Origin: Calditrichaceae bacterium
Lineage (GTDB): Bacteria; Calditrichota; Calditrichia; Calditrichales; Calditrichaceae
Assembly (NCBI GenBank): GCA_016928315.1
Contig: JAFGKZ010000085.1
Coordinates: 1-37,124 of the forward strand
Direction: 5' to 3'
Length of the DNA stretch: 37,124 nucleotides
Within the stretch, counting starts at the first letter, position 1, and each line of letters starts with the position of its first letter. This document shows, in pieces, positions 26,072 through 35,127 of this stretch. The notes beneath the pieces were generated by a model. It searched no databases. It saw nothing but the letters and a program-made list of their open reading frames with translations, and was not told the origin of the DNA. A program made the position numbers and the translations under genes.

Positions 26072-26365
26072 TTATTGCTTAGCGTAGGCTTCATCAGCCA
26101 GTAATTTCATAGCCCGATCAATAGGAATCTGATATTTATTTTTATCTGCATTTAACGCTTTATATGAATTCAGCGTTTCCTCTTCTGCGGCACGCAGCTC
26201 TCTCAATTCGGTCGACACTACACTGTCACGTTCCTGCTTAATTCCTTCCACCTGAAAGATAAAAAACTCATTTAAAAAGATGATAATAGCCGTTAAAATT
26301 ACAACCGCAGCTAAGGTGTAGCCGACTATTTTACCTACATTAACGTCTTTCTTTTCATAACTCAT
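26072..26365 (-). CDS. Small one-helix protein associated with alternative complex III
   Basis: A 97-aa protein with one membrane helix (about 13-35: YTLAAVVILTAIIIFLNEF), then a helical, charged segment (KQERDSVVSTELRELRAAEEE), and an end motif YQIPIDRAMKLLADEA. It follows actF by 32 bases on the same strand, so it belongs to the act operon. Proteins with an 'IPIDRAM' end are often found at the end of alternative complex III or related respiratory clusters; purified complexes have been reported with extra one-helix subunits. It may be such a subunit or an assembly helper. That is inference from position and topology; there is no catalytic or heme motif. Confidence 0.75.
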   Translation of the reverse strand: MSYEKKDVNVGKIVGYTLAAVVILTAIIIFLNEFFIFQVEGIKQERDSVVSTELRELRAAEEETLNSYKALNADKNKYQIPIDRAMKLLADEAYAKQ

Positions 26366-26397
26366 AAAATAGTATCTTTCACTTTTCCACTTAAAAT

Positions 26398-27582
26398 CTA
26401 ATTATTACTGAATCCAATCGACTGCGTGAGCGCGGCGTCGTTTACAGGCACTATTGCGCTGGCACTGGTAAACTTCCAGAAAATGCCTATGAATACGCTG
26501 CCGATGCCAATAAGCAGACTCAGATCCATCCAGGATAAATGAAATCCATGATGAGCATAAGTCGGCATAGCGATCCAGTATAAGTCAATCCAGTGCATAA
26601 TTATCAGCCAAATGGAAATAATTGTGAGCCAAACCAGATTCCGTTTGGCTGTGCGCGTCATTAATCCAATAAAAGGAATTACAAAATGCCCAAAGACCAA
26701 TGTCATTGATAATATCTTCCAGTTGCCCTCCCAGCGATGCAGGTACCAGATCGTTTCTTCCGGACTATTGGCATACCAGATTAGAAAATACTGAGAGAAG
26801 GCCATATAGCCCCAGAAAATGGTAAAGGCAAACATCAGTTTGGCCATATCATGATAATGTTCGATTGTAATCATCTCATTCAGGATATTTTTTTTACGCA
26901 GATACAAGGCAATCAACACTAATAAAGCTAATGAAGAGAGCAATCCGCCGGAGAAAAAGTACACGCCGAATATAGTGGAGTACCAATGAGCGTCTAATGA
27001 CATCAGCCAGTCAAAACCGGCAAAGGAGGTTGTCAATGCAAAAACAACCATTCCGGGTCCGCTGACCCGGCGCATGGCTTTTATCTGGTCGGGGGTGGGA
27101 TTATTATCCTGTGTAATGGACGTTTTATAAAGTTTATACGCAATTAAAAACCATGCGATAAAATAAATCGCGCTGCGAACAAGAAAGAACGGTACATTCA
27201 GGTATCCTGTTTTTTGGGAGAGTATGGCATCATTGGCGACATCTTCCGCATGCGTCCAGTGATACATATCATGTAAACCAAATATAAGCGGGACAAATAA
27301 TATAGCCATAAAGGGCAAAGCGATCATCACCGATTCATTTATTCGCCGGAGTACAAGACTCCATACGGCGCCGGTCAAATGATTCAGCATCACAAAAAAT
27401 AATGCGCCCAAGCCAATCGATACCCAGAAAATCCAGGCAACCAAATATGACATAAAAAACTGCGCTGAATTTGAAAAGTAACCGATAGCGCTTAATATCG
27501 TAACCGAAACGCCAACAATTATAAGTAGAATACCCGTGTTTTTTGAATCTGTTATTTTATAGGTCTCGTTGTCAAAATTCAT
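26398..27582 (-). CDS. actF: Alternative complex III subunit ActF
   Basis: A 394-aa inner-membrane protein with about ten helices, related to NrfD/PsrC quinol-interacting subunits and a shorter relative of ActC. It opens with a short cytoplasmic leader, MNFDNETYKITDSKNTG. Recognisable family stretches are GLHDMYHWTHAEDV (extracytoplasmic loop) and FDWLMSLDAHWYSTIFGVYF. In the known architecture ActF packs beside ActC in the membrane arm and may take part in proton movement, while ActC is the likely quinol site. It begins 11 bases after actE. The start context is weak (GAGAT upstream). Confidence 0.93.
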   Translation of the reverse strand: MNFDNETYKITDSKNTGILLIIVGVSVTILSAIGYFSNSAQFFMSYLVAWIFWVSIGLGALFFVMLNHLTGAVWSLVLRRINESVMIALPFMAILFVPLIFGLHDMYHWTHAEDVANDAILSQKTGYLNVPFFLVRSAIYFIAWFLIAYKLYKTSITQDNNPTPDQIKAMRRVSGPGMVVFALTTSFAGFDWLMSLDAHWYSTIFGVYFFSGGLLSSLALLVLIALYLRKKNILNEMITIEHYHDMAKLMFAFTIFWGYMAFSQYFLIWYANSPEETIWYLHRWEGNWKILSMTLVFGHFVIPFIGLMTRTAKRNLVWLTIISIWLIIMHWIDLYWIAMPTYAHHGFHLSWMDLSLLIGIGSVFIGIFWKFTSASAIVPVNDAALTQSIGFSNN

Positions 27583-27593
27583 AAATATGATCT

Positions 27594-28211
27594 CTATTTA
27601 ATATCATCTCTAATTTCTTCCGGAATATCCGAAAGCGCGGCATTCTGTGATCGCTGCAACGCCCGCACATAACTGACAATCGCCCAGCGGTCTTCAACGG
27701 GAATCATGTGTTTATAGGAAGGCATGTTACGTATGCCATTGGCAATGACATCATAAAGATGACCATCCGGATAATTTCGCACCAGGTCCTGATGAAAATT
27801 GGGCGGCGGCAGATAACCGCGTTTAATAACAATCCCTCGGCCATCACCGGTACGACCGTGGCATGGCGCGCAGAAAATATCGTACCGTTCCTGTCCTCTT
27901 TTTAGCAGACGCATATTTATCGGCAGCGGATTTTCAAGCACTGGCTGTCCATTGGCATTTTTACCAAAAAACAGTTCCGTATTTTCAAAGCTCTCACCAC
28001 GCGCCACGGTACCGGCAACCGGCATACGCATGGTTGAACCATTCTCAAAGTATTGGCTTTCAGCCTGAGCTTTATATTTTGGCTGATGATCCATATTCGG
28101 ATTGATATGTATCGGCGGATCTTCCGATGGACGCCCCCGAAAACAACCGCTCAGAAATAGAGCAATCAGACTTATAGAAACAAAAATTTTAATGTTCATA
28201 AAATTTTTCAA
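27594..28211 (-). CDS. actE: Alternative complex III mono-heme cytochrome c ActE (lipoprotein)
   Basis: A roughly 205-aa exported cytochrome c. I place the start at TTG 28211 because GAGAGG ends seven bases upstream and this start avoids overlap with actD; ATG 28199 is the alternative. The signal peptide ends in a lipobox LSGC (Cys23 from the TTG), so it is probably lipid-anchored, as known for ActE. One heme site, CAPCHG, lies in RYDIFCAPCHGRTGDGRG; a Met ligand is probable in IRNMPSYKHMIP. It passes electrons from the ActA/ActB hemes and clusters to the oxidase. Longer in-frame starts up to 28265 overlap actD and lack a signal-like N-terminus. Confidence 0.92.
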   Translation of the reverse strand: MKNFMNIKIFVSISLIALFLSGCFRGRPSEDPPIHINPNMDHQPKYKAQAESQYFENGSTMRMPVAGTVARGESFENTELFFGKNANGQPVLENPLPINMRLLKRGQERYDIFCAPCHGRTGDGRGIVIKRGYLPPPNFHQDLVRNYPDGHLYDVIANGIRNMPSYKHMIPVEDRWAIVSYVRALQRSQNAALSDIPEEIRDDIK

Positions 28212-28227
28212 AATGACGCCTCTCTGC

Positions 28228-28779
28228 CTATTCATTTTTTTCATCAGTTTCAAGCAATTCAACATGCTGTCCGCCCAGCGTTTTTAAAAATTCAATTGTT
28301 TTTTTCTGATCAAAATGCGGATCATTCGCTTCAATGCTAACAAAGAATGCATCATCCGTGACTTTACCGAACCGATCGGAGTGAAATACCGGATGATTGA
28401 ATTTTGGCAATTTATTCAATATAAGCATACCAGCCAAAGCGACAAAGGCAGAGCTTAAAACCATTACCGCAAAAGCCACCGGCCCATATGCCTGATAACT
28501 GAAGAATGGTTTTCCGGAAATTACCAGCGGATAATCGATCGTGCTCGTCCACCATTCCAGAGTAACGCCGGCGCCCAATCCTAAAAATGCCACGATACCG
28601 ACAATCCAGCCCAGTGGCGATCGTTTTTCACCCATAGCCCGGTCCATTCCGTGAATCGGAAACGGCGAATGACAATCGAATTTTGTATATTCAGAATCTC
28701 TTAATTTTTCCGCAGCGCGAATAAGTTCAGCGGGATTTTTAAACTCGGCAATGATGCCTTCAATTTTTTTATTTGCCAT
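28228..28779 (-). CDS. actD: Alternative complex III subunit ActD (DUF3341)
   Basis: A 183-aa membrane protein. The start is ATG 28779, with AAAAGGGG six bases upstream, overlapping the actC end by 11 bases; a longer frame up to 28842 has no such site. A cytoplasmic ferredoxin-fold-like N-terminus ([32 protein letters not shown]) precedes two membrane helices (about 58-80 and 100-125) and a C-terminal tail ([20 protein letters not shown]). This is the DUF3341 pattern found only with alternative complex III. ActD is a structural subunit next to ActC. No cofactor motif is present. Confidence 0.93.
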   Translation of the reverse strand: MANKKIEGIIAEFKNPAELIRAAEKLRDSEYTKFDCHSPFPIHGMDRAMGEKRSPLGWIVGIVAFLGLGAGVTLEWWTSTIDYPLVISGKPFFSYQAYGPVAFAVMVLSSAFVALAGMLILNKLPKFNHPVFHSDRFGKVTDDAFFVSIEANDPHFDQKKTIEFLKTLGGQHVELLETDEKNE

Positions 28780-30178
28780 GTTTTTCCCCTTTTCCGTCGC
28801 CGTTATGCCCATAATAAAGCGGATCAGCCTGTGGCAGCACACCTTTCACTTCAGACATCGCTATCAGCGGCAAAAAGCGGATAAAAATAAGAAATAATGC
28901 AAAGAACAATCCAAACGAACCCATAAAGGTGCCAATATCAACAAAAGTCGGTTGGTAATAATCCCATGATGAGGGCAGAAAATCATTGGCCAGTGAAGTT
29001 ACGGTTATTACGAATCGCTCAAACCACATACCGATATTCACAAAGATGGAAGCCACAAACATTACCGGAATGCTGGTGCGTAATTTCTTTGACCAGAAAA
29101 GCTGCGGAATAATTACATTACAGGAAATCATAATCCAGTAAGCCCAGGCATATTGCCCAAAGGCCCGATTAATAAATGTAAACTTTTCGTAGGCATTGCC
29201 ACTGTACCAGGCGATGAAGAATTCCATGCTGTACGCGTAGCCCACCATCATACCGGTTACTAATATTATTTTATTCATATTTTCCAGATGGCGCAGGGTT
29301 ATCAGGTGTTCCAGCCCATAAATTTTCCGCGCTACCAGCGCCAGGGTCATCACCATAGCAAATCCGGAGAAGATAGCGCCGGCTACAAAGTATGGCGGAA
29401 ATATTGTTGTGTGCCAGCCGGGAATAACACTGGTAGCAAAGTCTGTACTGACCACACTGTGCACGGAAAGCACTAATGGCGTCGATAAACCAGCCAGCAA
29501 CAGATAGGCTAGTTCATAGTGTTTCCACTGACGATTGCCTCCGCGCCAGCCCAAGGATACGATTCCAAAAAATATTTTACGGATTTTATTTTTTGCCCGG
29601 TCACGCAGCGAAGCCAGATCCGGAATTAAACCAACATACCAGAACATCAGGGAAACGGAGAAATATGTACCAACAGCAAACACATCCCATAAAAGCGGAC
29701 TTCGGAAATTCGGCCACATACCCATAGAGTTTGGAATAGGAAACATAAAATAAGCCACCCAGATTCTGCCCACATGAATTCCGGGAAATATCAGCGCGCA
29801 AATCACAGCAAACAGAGTCATGGCTTCCGCAAAGCGGTTGATGGATGTCCGCCATTTCTGGCGAAATAAAAACAGAACGGCGGATATCAGAGTTCCGGCA
29901 TGCCCGATGCCTACCCAGAACACAAAATTAACAATCGCCCAACCCCAGCCAACCGGAATCTGTACGCCCCAGACGCCAACGCCTTCCCAAATCAGGTAAC
30001 CTATTAAACTGAACATGATAAGCGCTAACGACGAGGCCGCGCCAAACAAAACATACCACATCCTTGGGGTTTTCTGTTCCGTAATCGAACTTACCTTATC
30101 AGTTATGGTTGAAAAGGTTTGGTTTCCTGTAATCAGCGGCGTTTCTGCAATCTGTATTCTATTGGACGTTTTTGTCAT
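28769..30178 (-). CDS. actC: Alternative complex III quinol-binding subunit ActC (NrfD-like)
   Basis: A 469-aa inner-membrane protein with about ten helices of the NrfD/PsrC family. It is the probable quinol-oxidising subunit, facing the iron-sulfur domain of ActB. Stretches such as [23 protein letters not shown] (shown here only as a motif region near residues 75-100), [18 protein letters not shown] and [20 protein letters not shown] are typical of ActC. The ATG at 30178 is preferred over a GTG nine bases earlier. It follows actB after about 60 bases and overlaps actD by 11 bases. Confidence 0.94.
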   Translation of the reverse strand: MTKTSNRIQIAETPLITGNQTFSTITDKVSSITEQKTPRMWYVLFGAASSLALIMFSLIGYLIWEGVGVWGVQIPVGWGWAIVNFVFWVGIGHAGTLISAVLFLFRQKWRTSINRFAEAMTLFAVICALIFPGIHVGRIWVAYFMFPIPNSMGMWPNFRSPLLWDVFAVGTYFSVSLMFWYVGLIPDLASLRDRAKNKIRKIFFGIVSLGWRGGNRQWKHYELAYLLLAGLSTPLVLSVHSVVSTDFATSVIPGWHTTIFPPYFVAGAIFSGFAMVMTLALVARKIYGLEHLITLRHLENMNKIILVTGMMVGYAYSMEFFIAWYSGNAYEKFTFINRAFGQYAWAYWIMISCNVIIPQLFWSKKLRTSIPVMFVASIFVNIGMWFERFVITVTSLANDFLPSSWDYYQPTFVDIGTFMGSFGLFFALFLIFIRFLPLIAMSEVKGVLPQADPLYYGHNGDGKGEKHGK

Positions 30179-30239
30179 AACACTCACAGATCTAACAACC
30201 TTATATAGTCAAATTTTTCATTTTTTAAACGATCGGTTC

Positions 30240-33185
30240 CTAATCCATAAGCGCAGGATTCGGATTACGAACTTTGGCTAAATAAGTTGTTCGGGTTTTT
30301 ACATTTAGTTCACCAAGCATGGTGTATTCACGGTTAAGTTCTTTCATTTTTGAAACAGCGCTTTTCGGATCATTTATATTACCAAACACAATAGCATCAG
30401 CCGGACAGCTTTGCTGACAGGCAGTGACCACATCGCCGTCTTTTACCGTTTCGCCTTTATTTTTTGCAGTGATTTTTACGGAATTGATGCGCTGTGTACA
30501 GAATGTACATTTTTCCATGACACCGCGTGAACGAACCGTAACATCCGGATTCTGCGCCATCTTTAAAACTTCAGGATATTCATTAGTATAGTTGAAAAAA
30601 TTAAATCGGCGCACTTTGTACGGACAGTTATTCGAACAGTAACGGGTTCCAATGCAACGGTTATAAGCCATTACATTTAAACCCTCTTCATCATGTACGG
30701 TTGCGGCAACCGGGCAGACCTGTTCGCATGGCGCATTTTCACAGTGCTGACATGCCACCGGCTGATATACCATTTCCGGTTCGCTTAACCCGCCGGAAAA
30801 ATAACGGTCCAAACGAATCCAGTGCATTTCGCGTCCTTTACGCACCTGTTCTTTTCCAACAATTGGAATATTATTTTCACTCTGGCAGGCAATCACACAG
30901 GCATTACAACCGGAACAGGCGTTCAGATCGATGGTCATACCCCACTGATAGCCTTCATCGTAGCTTTGTTCTTCCCAGAGAGATTTTAGCGGCGGGTGCC
31001 CGACCATTTCTTTGGCAAATTCCGGATGCTTTTTGTATTCTTCGATGGATGCCTCCCGGACTAACGGACGGCCTTCCATACTGCCATGGTCCTGTGTATT
31101 AGCCAGCAGATAAGTTTTACCTGTCTTTGTTATAACCGCGCCTACGCCAAAATAAAGATTCATAGCAGGTCTGATTTTATAAGCGTCATAGCCGACATAA
31201 TTGCCAATCCGGCCAACGGATTTTCTCCCGTAGCCAAGTGTCAGGGTAATTGAATAGTCCGCATGACCGGGCATAATCCAGATCGGAGCTTCGACGCTTC
31301 GACCTTTATAATCTATCTTAATTAGATCTTCATTTTTCAAATTTAGTTCTTTGGCAGTATTCGGGCTGATTAATGCTGTATTGTCCCAGGATAATTTTGT
31401 TACCGGATCAGGCATTTCCTGCAGCCAGCCGTTATTGGCAAAACGGCCGTCATAAACAGCCGGCGACTGCTGAAATACAACCTCTATATTTTCTGCTGAT
31501 AATTTTTCCGGTCTATGGTTTTTTGATAAGTACAGTTCAATTTTTGCTGCGGAAATTTTAGGAATTTCTTTTATTGGTTGGCTATTGGCAAATAAACCAT
31601 CATGAAGGACTTTTGTCCAATTGAATTCAAAATCGCCGGATTTGAGTATGCTCTTCCAGGTTGAACGTACAATTTCATAGCCGCGTAAATCTTCCCCATT
31701 GATAAGTAAATTTAGAACTTCGGCCATGCTCCGTCCGCCAAATAATGGTTCAATCAATGGCTGCATTACTGATACCGTGCCATTTAAACTGCGGGCATCC
31801 CCCCAGCTTTCCAAAAAATGTGCTAACGGCAGATGCCAGTTAACTAACTGGGAAGTTTCATCCTGATAGAGGCTAAGATGAACTGTTTTCTCAATCTTTT
31901 TCAGAATATGTGTAAATTCCAAATCGGCCGGCGCATTAAATACCGGGTTACCGTCCAAAATTATCAAAGTGTTTATTTCTTTATCCTGAACAGATGTCTT
32001 TAAATCCCGAATTGATTCTGTTCTTGGCAAAACGGCGTCTTTTAATTCAATATAGGTTACACTGTTACCAGCATTACCCAGTACATTATTGATTGCCATA
32101 ACCATGGCATGAACTACGGTGGGCTGTTTCTTTCCAGCCACAACCAGACTATTGCCTTTATTCTTTTTCAGATCAGCAGCTACTTCCTGTAACCATTTCT
32201 TATCAATCGAAGATAAATCAGGTTTGCCCATATGAATACCTAATTCATTCATCAGGGCTGTGCAGAAATCTATAATTTTTGAAGTTGGCAATCGCAAACG
32301 ATGATCAGCCATGCCGCCGGTAATGCTAAAATTATTTTCAACCACATAAAGGCGGTTCATGCTGTCTTTTTCGGTTTCTAATTTCCGGCCGGCTGCAAAT
32401 CCCCTATTGGCGGTTATATTTTCGTTTTCAGTCAATAAAAAATCGGAATCAAGCGATAAAATAACTTTGGCTTTAGCATAATCATAAACAGGTTGATAAT
32501 TTTTACCGGTTGCCAGTTGGGAACCTGAATAAATATTTTCATCACTCAAGGGTTCATAGGTAAACCATTTTGCCCTTGGATAGTTTTTCTTGAAGTCAGT
32601 ATATAAACGATACAATGTCGGTGAAGCGAATGATTCCGAGATAACCGCCAGACCTTGACCTCTATTGTCGCTGAATTGTTCACGTTCCGAACGCCAGTAA
32701 GCAATAAAATCATCCCAACTTTTTGAATTGCCATTCTGCAGCGGACTATTGGATCGGTCAGGATCATATAATCCCAGAATCGCCGCCTGAGTTAATATAT
32801 TGGATTTACCCAAGGTGGATGGATGCAGTTCATTACCTTCAATTTTAGTCGGCCGGCCCTCATGACTTTCGACAAGTAATCCATAGGCGGATAATCCAAA
32901 AGGCATAGTGGTGGCGTAATACTTTGGAATTCCGGGCGTTACATTTTCCGGTGCATTCACATAAGGAATGATCTTTTCCACAGGGCGGCGGCAACCGGCC
33001 AGTCCGGCAAAAGCGAGCGAAGCGCCCATCAGGGTTAAAAATTTCCGGCGCGAAACAGCGCTGGACAGTTCCGAGGCGTTTTCCGGAAATTCACGATGCA
33101 GGAATTCTCTAAATTCCGGCGTATCGGCTAATTGGTCCAAACTGCGCCAGTAGTCTTTTCCATTTAGTTTATTTTTATCTTTCAT
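30240..33185 (-). CDS. actB: Alternative complex III iron-sulfur subunit ActB
   Basis: A 981-aa protein made of a molybdopterin-oxidoreductase-like part (to about 720), which in this family has lost the cofactor, and a ferredoxin-like part with four cluster motifs: CSGCNACVIAC (about 755), CQHCENAPCEQVCP, CIGTRYCSNNCP, and CTFCTQR with CQQSCP (about 895-930). The N-terminus has a twin-arginine signal, SRRKFLTLMGASLAFAGLAG, so the folded protein faces the periplasm. The ATG at 33185 overlaps the actA TGA (ATGA), and AGGATG lies shortly upstream; a longer frame to 33203 is less likely. It carries electrons from the quinol site of ActC to the hemes of ActA. Confidence 0.96.
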   Translation of the reverse strand: MKDKNKLNGKDYWRSLDQLADTPEFREFLHREFPENASELSSAVSRRKFLTLMGASLAFAGLAGCRRPVEKIIPYVNAPENVTPGIPKYYATTMPFGLSAYGLLVESHEGRPTKIEGNELHPSTLGKSNILTQAAILGLYDPDRSNSPLQNGNSKSWDDFIAYWRSEREQFSDNRGQGLAVISESFASPTLYRLYTDFKKNYPRAKWFTYEPLSDENIYSGSQLATGKNYQPVYDYAKAKVILSLDSDFLLTENENITANRGFAAGRKLETEKDSMNRLYVVENNFSITGGMADHRLRLPTSKIIDFCTALMNELGIHMGKPDLSSIDKKWLQEVAADLKKNKGNSLVVAGKKQPTVVHAMVMAINNVLGNAGNSVTYIELKDAVLPRTESIRDLKTSVQDKEINTLIILDGNPVFNAPADLEFTHILKKIEKTVHLSLYQDETSQLVNWHLPLAHFLESWGDARSLNGTVSVMQPLIEPLFGGRSMAEVLNLLINGEDLRGYEIVRSTWKSILKSGDFEFNWTKVLHDGLFANSQPIKEIPKISAAKIELYLSKNHRPEKLSAENIEVVFQQSPAVYDGRFANNGWLQEMPDPVTKLSWDNTALISPNTAKELNLKNEDLIKIDYKGRSVEAPIWIMPGHADYSITLTLGYGRKSVGRIGNYVGYDAYKIRPAMNLYFGVGAVITKTGKTYLLANTQDHGSMEGRPLVREASIEEYKKHPEFAKEMVGHPPLKSLWEEQSYDEGYQWGMTIDLNACSGCNACVIACQSENNIPIVGKEQVRKGREMHWIRLDRYFSGGLSEPEMVYQPVACQHCENAPCEQVCPVAATVHDEEGLNVMAYNRCIGTRYCSNNCPYKVRRFNFFNYTNEYPEVLKMAQNPDVTVRSRGVMEKCTFCTQRINSVKITAKNKGETVKDGDVVTACQQSCPADAIVFGNINDPKSAVSKMKELNREYTMLGELNVKTRTTYLAKVRNPNPALMD

Positions 33186-33829
33186 CGGTGACATCCTGAA
33201 CAATCCAGAGGTGGTGTTATTTGTTTTTCATTAATCAGCTGCTGAGCGATTTTGGACTGGTTGGTTGGCGGCGTCCAGTTCATTTTGGTCAATTCATCCT
33301 GCGAACGCAAGTGCGGGCCGGGATTACGATGACAATCCAGGCACCAGCTCATACTTAAGGGTTCTTTTTGCTCAACGACTTCCATCGCAGCAACATTACC
33401 GTGGCATGATTCACAACCAACACCAGCCTTTAAATGTGCACTATGGTCAAAATAAGCGTAATCCGGTAATTTATGAATGCGAACCCATTGTATCGGATCG
33501 CCTGTTGCCCAGCTTTCACGGACTGCTAATAACTTATCGCTGTCACTACCAATCAGGGTATGGCAGTTCATACATGTCTGCGTTGACGGCACATTGGCAA
33601 GTGGAGCTTCCTCAACGCGCGTATGACAGTAACGGCAATCCATACCCAGATCGCCGGCGTGCAATTTATGACTGTAAGAAACAGGCTGTTTCGGACGATA
33701 GCCGACATCCGTGTACTTTGGCGAGCCGTAATACCAAAAGAATCCAATTACAAGTAAACCAGCAAGTAACACGGCAGCTGCAATATATCTTGGAATTTTA
33801 TCTACCCATTTCGGAAAAATCTGCGCCAA
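33182..33829 (-). CDS. actA: Alternative complex III pentaheme cytochrome c ActA
   Basis: A 215-aa multiheme cytochrome anchored by one N-terminal helix (about 14-33: YIAAAVLLAGLLVIGFFW). Five CxxCH sites are present: CRYCH, CMNCH, CESCH, CLDCH and CSGCH, the number typical of ActA. I place the start at TTG 33829, giving MAQIFPKWVDKIPRY, because a perfect AGGGGAG (33842-33836) ends six bases upstream; the in-frame ATG at 33856 has no ribosome site. The end overlaps the actB start. It is the first gene of the act group, after ctaB and a 197-base spacer. Confidence 0.95.
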   Translation of the reverse strand: MAQIFPKWVDKIPRYIAAAVLLAGLLVIGFFWYYGSPKYTDVGYRPKQPVSYSHKLHAGDLGMDCRYCHTRVEEAPLANVPSTQTCMNCHTLIGSDSDKLLAVRESWATGDPIQWVRIHKLPDYAYFDHSAHLKAGVGCESCHGNVAAMEVVEQKEPLSMSWCLDCHRNPGPHLRSQDELTKMNWTPPTNQSKIAQQLINEKQITPPLDCSGCHR

Positions 33830-33932
33830 GGCATACTCCCCTGAAATTAATCTCATTCGAATAATAATAGAATTTTGAAGTCATTAAATTTAATCGATCA
33901 ATATTACAATTTCAATTAATTAAAGACTTTTA

Positions 33933-33958
33933 CCACGAAGAATCATGAAGACCACGAA
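33933..33958. repeat. Lone arm of the CACGAAG repeat family
   Basis: CCACGAAGAATCATGAAG and the bases after it resemble the left arm of the inverted-repeat element at 20606-20684. It lies in the spacer between ctaB and actA (33830-34026), where no second arm is seen. Confidence 0.4.
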
Positions 33959-34026
33959 TTTTTAATTTTGCTACCTCAGTGATTGTTTAGATTCCTACTC
34001 ATCCGTTTCAATCATCAGTAGATTTT

Positions 34027-34890
34027 TCAAATAATTCCATCAATAATGATTACGGTAAATAAAATCATTAAATAAAGAATGGAATAACCAAACAAGCTTC
34101 TGTATCGTGATTCCGTCATTTCCATTTTTGCCTGATAGGATTTTATCAAAAATATACCACCCAGTATTATAGCAATCACACCATAAATGATACTAATTTT
34201 ATAGGATACAAAAATGGCAAAACTGGACGCGACTAATATCCAGCTGTAAATAAGTATTTGATTTAATGTACTTTTATCGCCACTGACCACAGGCAACATC
34301 GGCAACTGCGCTTTCCGGTAATCATCTTTATAAAATAAGGCTAACGCCCAAAAATGCGGCGGTGTCCAGAAAAATACAATCAAAAAGAGAACCCATGGGG
34401 CTAATTCCATCGTTCCCGTGGCAGCAACCCAGGCGCCCACCGGGGCCATTGCACCCGCTGCACCACCTATTACAATATTCTGCGGCGTATTGGGTTTCAG
34501 CAATAGCGTATAGAATAAACTGTAAAACAAAATGGTTGCAAGTGATAGCATTGCACTGAACCAGTTAAAGAAAAATCCGAATATCAGAACGCCGGTAACG
34601 CCGATTGAAATGGAAAATATCAGCGCATAAACCGGGCTAATTTGCTGCTGCGGCAGAGGCCGCCGTTTTGCGGTTCTGGACATTTTACTATCTATATCCC
34701 TTTCAAAATACTGGTTTAATGCATTAGCCGATCCGCCCGTCAGATACAAGGCAAATAGAATAAGTAAAAAGTGAAAGGGTCTCATCAGCATGGAACCTTC
34801 CAAAATGAGAGAAGCCGCCCCGGTAATAATAACAAGCAGCATAATGGTCGGTTTGGTAAGATTGATAAAGTGCTTGATTTTTGGAAACAT
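34027..34890 (-). CDS. ctaB: Protoheme IX farnesyltransferase (heme O synthase)
   Basis: A 287-aa UbiA-family prenyltransferase that adds a farnesyl group to heme B, the first step to the heme A of caa3 oxidase. About eight helices are visible. The prenyl-diphosphate motif reads NALNQYFERDIDSKMSRT and is followed by RRPLP; the second conserved loop is DDYRKAQLPMLPVVSGD. The start is ATG 34890 (MFPKIKHFINLTKPTIM); a TTG four codons earlier is possible. It leads the supercluster. The next enzyme, heme A synthase (CtaA), is not in the window and must be encoded elsewhere if heme A is made. Confidence 0.95.
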   Translation of the reverse strand: MFPKIKHFINLTKPTIMLLVIITGAASLILEGSMLMRPFHFLLILFALYLTGGSANALNQYFERDIDSKMSRTAKRRPLPQQQISPVYALIFSISIGVTGVLIFGFFFNWFSAMLSLATILFYSLFYTLLLKPNTPQNIVIGGAAGAMAPVGAWVAATGTMELAPWVLFLIVFFWTPPHFWALALFYKDDYRKAQLPMLPVVSGDKSTLNQILIYSWILVASSFAIFVSYKISIIYGVIAIILGGIFLIKSYQAKMEMTESRYRSLFGYSILYLMILFTVIIIDGII

Positions 34891-35127
34891 ATAAAGAGAC
34901 AATGCCTCAATTTAGGTAAACAAATTTGGAGGTCAAAACATTGAATTTAAAGTTATTATTCCCATAGGAAAGAATAAATATCATCCGTTGAAAAATTGCG
35001 GCTGATTTTGCTTATTATTTTAGTTATATGATAATAAATATGCAGATTACCGAAGTTTTTTTTAAATAAATTCAGGCTTTAGCCGAGAAATAAGTTTATA
35101 TGCAGTTTTTTATTTGAGTGAACTACT

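Noticed and set aside
30240-33185. Molybdopterin oxidoreductase (e.g. polysulfide or nitrate reductase)
   Set aside because: The fused iron-sulfur part, twin-arginine signal and act neighbours identify ActB, in which the molybdopterin-like part is known to lack the cofactor.
33265-33864. A 199-codon open frame on the plus strand opposite actA
   Set aside because: It lies antisense to a pentaheme cytochrome with all five heme motifs and has no signal, ribosome site or recognisable domain; it is a shadow frame.
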